DNA from: Symsagittifera roscoffensis
Lineage: Eukaryota; Xenacoelomorpha; Acoela; Convolutidae
Direction: 5' to 3'
DNA: 60,000 nt
Assembly (NCBI RefSeq): GCF_963678635.1
Contig: NC_087067.1
Coordinates: forward strand, 17,183,639 to 17,243,638
This document shows, one piece after another, positions 54,505 to 60,000 of the stretch (positions within the stretch are counted from its first letter, which is position 1; each line of letters begins with the position of its first letter). The notes beneath the pieces were generated by a model. That model worked only from the letters and a program-made list of their open reading frames with translations, was not told the DNA's origin and ran no database searches. A program made the position numbers and the translations under genes.

Positions 54505-56105
54505 GTAGGTATAATTATGTATCTTAAACTAATAAAACACAACTAACCATTCTTTAAAAAGGTTTCACTTTCATTTTGGATCTTATCACACAATCATCTA
54601 AAACCTACAAAAAACAAATAAAAAATTCGAAACTCATTTCTCGAAATTCGTAACTTGTATTAACAAATTGCAGTATAATTGAAAAGGAAAAAAGTATCCC
54701 CATATAGCAGTAATTTAATAAATAATCCTCAATGCGAAAAATTTAATTTTACCAGGCGGTAAGTTCATAAGTTAAATTCCCCAAAAGCAGTAAAATTATT
54801 ACTTCAATATAGTAAACTCATAAAAATTGCAGATAAATCAAAAAGAACTATTTTTTTTAGAAGACGCTTCTTTTATAGACTTGAATCATTCACTTGCCCA
54901 TAAAACTCTTTCCACAATCGCACAGCTCGCCCACGAAGAGTTGTTTAAATAATAAATTTTAAGTTTTAACTCTCACTGGTAACAACTCCAAACAGTTTTC
55001 AGACGTTTCAAATTTTCCTTTAACTCGGTTGGAAGGAATTATATAGTAAACTAAAAAAAACCAACGCAGCTTACCAACGCCACAAAACCTCAAACTAGTA
55101 GCATGACCAAGAAAGAAGAACCCACGGTACCCAAACCAGATTAAAACCAGATTAAAACTGGATAAATTTTTCTTTTGAAGACAACTTTCAAGTCTTACCA
55201 CAATCGAATAAAACCTACAAAACTCGAATAACAAAACCAAACCAGAAGATTCCTTTTTTGAGAAAAGGACAAAACAAAAAAGAGAAAAACAAGGAATAAA
55301 AACGAAACAAAGGTTGAACACATAAAGGGACTCTGCACAAAGAGACCATCAAAACATACCCCACTCCTGGCCTCACCAACCAGAAGGACGTCCTGAGCAT
55401 GCTCTATAGCCGGCCTAACCCACCTACACTACGCTTTGTGACCCACACCCTATTTTTGCGAAGAGTTGCTCTAGTGTGAGCGACTCCTAAAAAGTAACCA
55501 AACTAAAGAAAAACGTTTTTGCGATAAACATTAATAATGAATCATAACTAAAACTAAATTAACAAAGAAAATTATATATGTAAACGATGAAAGCAGTATG
55601 TATAGATTTTGTAAAGCCCAAAAGACGAGCAGCAAAGGAGACGACAATCCAATCACATTCCAACTTCAGAATGGCAAATCTTTTCGATTTGCTGCCCAGA
55701 GTCACAACCCTCAAAGAATTTAAGGTATGGAATCAACATCGCAGCAAAGGGAAACCATTGAACCAGACCAATGGTCATCTCGATGTTGACTACACGTACA
55801 GATCCTAGTCACTTGGCACTTCACACGGAAAAGTCAAACTTCGCCCTGAACGTAGTCTCGCTCTAAACTTAACGAAATTGATACATCATTGCATCGCATC
55901 GATCAGAAGTCTTGACACAATCACCCAAGACTACCACGATCAACGAGACCCATCTAGAGATACGAACACAACAATCTTCCTCCGTCAAATACAATCTTCT
56001 CCTTTCTCCAAGAAGTCATTGCTCGCAACTTCAACAAGGAAATACATCACCGTCCTTCACTACATTAAACATTTAAAACTAAAAACTCTCTAAACCTCGG
56101 ATGGG
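54505..56105 (+). other. 3' non-coding region of element B
   Basis: Aligns in islands with 23226-24789 of A: GCAGTAA cluster (about 54670-54830), CGCACAGCTCGCCCACGAAG block (54918-54948), GGTACCCAAACC block near 55118, triple palindrome block (55384-55424, identical to A) and GGATGGG next to the LTR. A 73-codon ORF (55587-55808) here has no recognised content. Confidence 0.65.
55384..55424 (+). promoter_or_regulatory. Triple palindrome block, element B copy
   Basis: GGACGTCC (55386-55393), GAGCATGCTC (55395-55404) and GCCGGC (55409-55414); all 41 nt are identical to 24102-24142 despite the decay of the rest of element B. Confidence 0.75.
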
Positions 56106-56483
56106 TGGAACCAGTTCTGAACTAGAAATTATAATTGGTTACAAATATAACTCTCTATTTCTATAAAATATTCCTAACTAACTAATCATATTCCATCTCT
56201 AACATTTACACTAATTTGTAAGTGCTGAAACTACTTGTAGTTTCAGCACCAGAGCAATTTGAATTAAACTTAGAATGCAGTTGTTCTCCTTCTGGCAACT
56301 AACTCGCATAAACCAGTATATACTAGATTTATTGAGACTAGGAGATATAAGAGTCAGATTAAGATCGGTATCAGACTAAGAAGTTGCACGGATTTATCCG
56401 GCCGAAAATAAGATAGCGTGACGAGCAGACGGTGTACCTTATCAGAAATTACTCCATGAGTACTAGGAAAATCACCTAACTCA
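56106..56483 (+). repeat. 3' LTR of element B (378 bp)
   Basis: Starts TGGAACC and ends AACTCA. Dyad at 56222-56249. Followed by GTGC (56484-56487), matching the base run before the 5' LTR. Confidence 0.93.
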
Positions 56484-56487
56484 GTGC

Positions 56488-57728
56488 TTTTAATTATGCA
56501 AAAACAATATATGCAAGTTAAACGATATGATTTATAGCTACCAAGCGTACTGAGTGTTTGACCAGTTGCTAGCTAGCATCGGTTTTTATTGTTTAACTTT
56601 TATAACAAAGTTTTTTTTTCACTTCAGGTGTTACAAGTTGAGAAGGATTGCAATAATTTCACCAGTTTTAAAGTGGCGTATAATCCAATCATTTGTAATG
56701 ACGGGCAAAACTAGGTACACTCCTTCATATATATTTATTGATATAAAATTGAAACTATGATATCATGTTGAACGTTTAATTGACATTGAACAGATGGTAC
56801 GAAAATCTCATGCATTCAATGCAAATTATTTCATATTTTGAGTCTGACATGGATTATTTTCTTTGGAGAAAAAAATTGAGAGTGAATTAAATCAGTTTTT
56901 GAATCTAAAGAACACCAGAAGTTGAGCAACCTGAGGAAAAATTTTCTGTTAAATTTGAGCTCATAAAAAATCTTGTATACTTCAGGAAGAAATATTGTAA
57001 TTTAAAGTTATCAAAAACGGTTTATTTTTTAACTGAAAATTATCCCGGCCAGAAATGTTCTACTTGTTCAATTAAAATACGAACAAAAATCGTAAATAGA
57101 TGAATATTTTGTTCAATATACGCTAAAAACAAAATGTTATTTTATTTAGCTTATATTATGATAGTGTGTGAAAACTTAAAAACAAAAAAAAATGTTTTCG
57201 AAGTTTCACAAATTTCAGAAATTCATTGTGCTAAAAACATAGGTTATATTATTTAGTTTATCTGATGTGGGCAAAACTTAAAAAACAAAAAAATATATAT
57301 TTTCAAGGTTTCAAAAATTTAGCAATGCGATTAGCAATTGATTTTATTTGAGCTAGGTTTTTGTCATTCAGAATGGCTGAGTCGGGATTAACAAAGCGCG
57401 TGCACTGTGTGACAAAAAGCTCAGTGGGTATGTGACTTTTTTCAATTAATTCTGTTATTTAGTGAATATTGTCTCAATATCTGAAAACTGGCTTGCCGTG
57501 ATTTCCTTTTGTCCTCCGATGTGTTTCTGTGTACATTTTGAAACCATTTTATGTGCTTTAAGGGCAGTCGGAAAAATCAAAGCAGTCGGAAGATTCGATC
57601 TACGAGTCACAGAGTTGATGAGGGCTTTTATCTCCCGTTTGTTGCAAAACTTTTTTAAAAAAGCATTCGTTTCATTCCGTTTATTGGTTTTCAAACAAAG
57701 AGCCAAAAACGCGTCAAAAGTGTTCCAA
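56488..57728. other. AT-rich intronic DNA
   Basis: No exon recognised. A ~100-bp unit (GCTAAAAACA...TTATTTAG.TTAT...AAAACTTAAAAACAAAAAAA) is duplicated in tandem at about 57120-57320. Confidence 0.5.
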
Positions 57729-57730
57729 AC

Positions 57731-57908
57731 CTGAATTTTATGAGGTAGAGAAATGAAGTGACCAGAAGTGGAGCCAGCACCACATGAGCCCAAAAGACTG
57801 CCAAAGAGTGGAGGCTCTGCACAGGGACTGAGCATTCTTCCTTTGCCAAAACGAAGTGACACTCTTAACAGGGCAAGATTGCAACTCCCTTTTTCCGTGT
57901 GATCGTAT
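57731..57908 (-). CDS. Internal exon of the serine-protease homologue
   Basis: Reverse-strand exon after acceptor GATTTTTTTAG, ending CAG/GTTTGG. Using the phase from the previous exon it reads 59 codons with no stop. The stretch 'CNLALLRVSLRF' matches the trypsin segment that normally carries the catalytic Asp in (N)DIALL; Asn is there instead. 'CAEPPLFG', then 'CGAGSTSG', correspond to the usual loop before the GWG region. With the Ser-to-Glu change in the last exon, two of the three catalytic residues appear to be missing. The ORF reading on past the donor is probably intron. Confidence 0.7.
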
Positions 57909-58020
57909 CTAAAAAATCAAACATGTGACTTTCAGTGATTTGTGCAGTGGTGAGAAATTATATTTGTCGGACGTAACATTAATTTAAAAAACCAAATTTT
58001 CAAGGCATGTCTATCAATCC

Positions 58021-58426
58021 CCGAGTCGAGATTTTTCACCTAATTTGAAGCAATATTTGAGCGGTTTGAGCGGTTTTTTTTAGACAATTACGCTCAAAAT
58101 CTTGCTTCAAAATAAGCGGTTTGAGTGGTTTTTGAACGGTTCATCTAAAAAAACGCTCAAAAACCGCGCAAGATTTGAACGGTTTTGAGCGGTTCATCTA
58201 AAAAAAACCGCTTAAAAACCGCTCAAATCTTGCTTGAAAAACCGTTCAAAAATCACCGCAAGAAATGAGCGGTTTTTGAGCAGTTTTTTAAGCAAGATTT
58301 GAGCGGTTTCAGCGGTTTTTCCCAAAAAAAAAACGCCCAAACCGCTCAAATCTTGCTGGAAAACCGCTCAAACCGCCCATATCTTGAGCTGTTTTTGAGC
58401 GGGATCTCGACCCGGGTTCACATCCC
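58021..58426. repeat. Foldback built from GAGCGGTTTTT / AAAAACCGCTC blocks
   Basis: More than a dozen interleaved, mutually inverted blocks of GAGCGGTTTTT and GCAAGATTTGAGCGG, bounded by CCCGAGTCGAGAT on the left and ATCTCGACCCGGG on the right, which are inverted copies of each other. Likely a non-autonomous foldback element or an expanded MITE inside an intron of the protease homologue. No clear target duplication. Confidence 0.75.
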
Positions 58427-58620
58427 CCTTCAAGAAAACTCTAAGGTGCCCGGGAGGAAAAATGATAATCACTGCCGTGATTGAAAACTAACAAATGAAT
58501 GATGGGCACTTTGTATGGCATTGGTTACTCTTTCTTTTAGATTCTGGCATCCAGTTCTAAAAAACTGTTGAGTTCATTGGGAAAAAAGAAAAATAGGAAA
58601 AGATAATAAAAGGTACTTAC

Positions 58621-58708
58621 TGTGGGCATATATGGATGTCAGCAAGAGATCTTTCATTGAAGTTCCCATTGCCCCAGACGCTGTTTTCTGTCACTTTGAT
58701 TAGTCTCG
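58621..58708 (-). CDS. Internal exon of the serine-protease homologue
   Basis: 88-nt reverse-strand exon between acceptor AGTTTTTTTTAG and a strong donor ACA/GTAAGTACC. Only one frame is open, reading 'VTENSVWGNGNF' to 'ADIHICP'. It joins to the next exon as 'ADIHICPQYDHTEKGSCNLALL', which fits the trypsin stretch between the catalytic His loop and the ALL motif ('I.I.HP.YD......D.ALL'). Upstream exons with signal peptide, activation site and catalytic His were not found with confidence. Confidence 0.7.
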
Positions 58709-59909
58709 CTAAAAAAAACTTAAGTCTCCGAATCGGACGCGACCTAAGTTCGAGCACGAAGCCAAATATTACCCACTCACAGTCCAATCATTAATCGTAT
58801 ATAACCACCAAAGTAACTTATTTTAGAGGTACACATCTCTAACTGACGAAACAGGAACGGAAAACGTGCAGGAGTTTTTTAAATTTTTTAAACGCCTCTG
58901 TAGGCGATTGGCGTACCCATTTGTTTGGTTCAAATTTTAAATTTAGTTTCTTAATTGAAAGTCAAAGCCCTATTCAATTTTACCCTTAGACAATTATCCA
59001 AGCCAAGTGTTTAGATTGCAAAAAGCTAGCTTTTCTAATTTGGATTACTAATTGATCAGATATTTTACACATATACGGAGGAGCATATGTTTTCATTGCA
59101 AAAGACATTATCTCCAGGCAGTGCAAAATGGAATGCTGTGATTGTAAACCTATCTTTGGGCAACGAAAAGTGACAGCAAAACTTTGCAAAATCAACAGAC
59201 CCGTTACAGAATACCACCAACAGAAAAAACTAAAAAAAGAGATTTGCAAAAAGTATCTGCAGAGAAGCTGCAGAAAATCAAAACAAAGGCAAAATAAAAA
59301 TTAGCAGATTTAAAATGAACATTTGAAAGTTCGCATATTTTTGACGTTTCTCATTTGAAGATTCGAATTACTTTTTTTATAATTGTAACATTTTATTTCA
59401 AGTTGAACTGGTAAGGAAAGGCAATTATAAGTTGACTTAAAGTAAGTTTTTTTATTGTTTTATCGGAAACCTTCGTTAAATTTTCTGAACCGACACACTT
59501 TATAAAATTAAGATTTTTTCCTCCGTTTTTATATTATCTTCTGAATTAAATTATCGGCTAAAAAGTACGTTGACGCTGAGACATATTTGAATGACAAGTC
59601 GTAATTTTTTCTTGGTAGCAGGAGGTATTTAACAGAAAACCGAAGCGATTATCAAAACTTTAATACCCATTAATCAAGGTGATTAGTCAAAAATCACACC
59701 AAAATAGTTTTGCTGTTGGCCGAAAGGCAACAGAACTCCCAATTTCACAAAAACACATGCTTGGAACCAAACATTCATTCCCTTCCTTCCTAATTGAAGT
59801 TCATCTATCTAAAAATTATGAGATCTAAAACAAAATATTCGATTTAGATTAGTTTTCATTCTTCTTTCCTTTCTTTAAAAATCACATTGTTAAATCACTC
59901 AAAAACACG
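58709..59909. other. Non-coding or unresolved; upstream protease exons probably here or beyond
   Basis: No exon could be supported. A + frame at about 59046-59297 reads a Lys/Cys-rich stretch (CCDCKPIFGQRKVTA) without an ATG. A reverse 87-codon ORF (59249-58986) contains 'ILHCLE', faintly like the 'AAHC' site of trypsins. Neither is convincing. Confidence 0.35.
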
Positions 59910-60000
59910 ATGAGTGAACGCGAAGTATTTAAAGCGAACGCCGCGAATCCTGCGGAAGGGAAGTACAACTTCGACTCGAAAGAACGCAAGCGAAAACCCC
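59910..60000 (+). CDS. Possible 5' end of a host gene, cut by the window edge
   Basis: ATG at 59910 opens 30 codons to the edge with no stop. The base composition is clearly richer in G+C than the upstream DNA, with codons such as GCG, CGC and AAC. The peptide (MSEREVFKANAANPAEGKYN, then a Lys/Arg-rich run) is polar and charged. The sharp composition change supports a real coding start; the product is unknown. Confidence 0.5.
   Translation, partial: MSEREVFKANAANPAEGKYNFDSKERKRKP

Larger units (their letters stand above)
38979..56483 (+). mobile_element. Element B: old, defective copy of a related LTR retroelement (17.5 kb)
   Basis: LTRs of 378 bp at both ends, flanked by GTGC (38975-38978 and 56484-56487). 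I counted about 29 differences between the LTRs, against none in A, so it is much older. Gene order follows A, but gag-pol, env and the other long frames carry many stops and frameshifts. The two small membrane ORFs are mostly deleted, and a deletion appears to join the env tail to the last gene near 52990. Its LTRs and non-coding parts differ enough from A to be a separate subfamily. It lies antisense in the inferred intron of the protease homologue. Confidence 0.93.
36599..57730 (-). other. Inferred 21.1-kb intron holding element B
   Basis: Donor CAG/GTTTGG at 57730-57729 (weak beyond GT) and acceptor TTTCAG at 36600-36599 join two phase-0 exons of one S1 domain. All of element B lies inside, in antisense. 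Removing B leaves about 3.6 kb, so B supplies most of the length. An unseen small exon cannot be excluded. Confidence 0.6.

Noticed and set aside
57462-57734. 90-codon + strand ORF
   Set aside because: It is antisense to the open frame that continues past the protease exon donor and has no recognisable content.
58986-59249. Reverse ORF with 'ILHCLE' as the catalytic-His exon of the protease
   Set aside because: The match to AAHC is too weak, no good donor of the needed phase was found, and the frame runs to a stop.
1-60000. CRISPR arrays, tRNA or rRNA genes
   Set aside because: Direct repeats here do not have the short repeat-spacer pattern, and no tRNA cloverleaf or rRNA sequence was recognised.

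Overview
The window is AT-rich eukaryotic DNA, almost certainly from an animal. It has spliceosomal exons of a trypsin-fold gene, large amounts of intergenic and intronic repeat, and three copies of one family of very large LTR retroelement. The species cannot be fixed from the sequence. The style of the protease gene made me think of a tunicate such as an appendicularian, but that is only an impression.

The centrepiece is element A, 6347-25197 on the + strand: 18,851 bp, a Ty3/gypsy-type (PR-RT-RH-INT) retrovirus-like element. Its two 408-bp LTRs look identical by eye and it is flanked by a perfect 4-bp target duplication (TTAT), so it inserted recently. Its main frames are open. In order it carries a short conserved leader ORF, a 155-codon basic ORF overlapping gag, a single 2740-codon gag-pol, two tiny membrane-protein ORFs, a 378-codon frame without any ATG, an 872-codon envelope-like glycoprotein and a 597-codon protein I cannot identify. 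Neighbouring frames overlap by 4-26 nt as in compact viral genomes. Long non-coding stretches at both ends carry conserved hairpins and palindromes.

Element C (1-2695, - strand, cut by the window edge) is a decayed 5' end of a related copy facing A head to head. Element B (38979-56483, + strand, 17,505 bp) is an older relative. Its 378-bp LTRs differ at about 29 sites by my count, its target duplication is GTGC, and nearly all its genes are broken. Comparing A, B and C shows which non-obvious parts of the family are conserved: the leader ORF, the 155-codon ORF, the ATG-less frame, an LTR dyad with compensating changes, leader hairpins and a 41-nt 3' palindrome block identical in A and B.

The clearest host gene is a trypsin-fold (S1) serine-protease homologue on the - strand. 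Exons at 58708-58621, 57908-57731 and 36598-36290 join in phase. The last intron would be about 21 kb and contains all of element B. The residues expected for the catalytic Asp and Ser are replaced. A second host gene may start at 59910 and run off the right edge.

The rest is non-coding. It holds an 831-bp near-perfect palindrome inside a diverged array of ~360-bp units (25.9-29.3 kb), a 260-bp hAT-like MITE with an 8-bp duplication (33149-33408), a second MITE-like element (33458-33943), a foldback built from GAGCGGTTTTT blocks (58.0-58.4 kb), a ~620-bp duplicated segment (3.2 and 4.5 kb) and several smaller inverted repeats.
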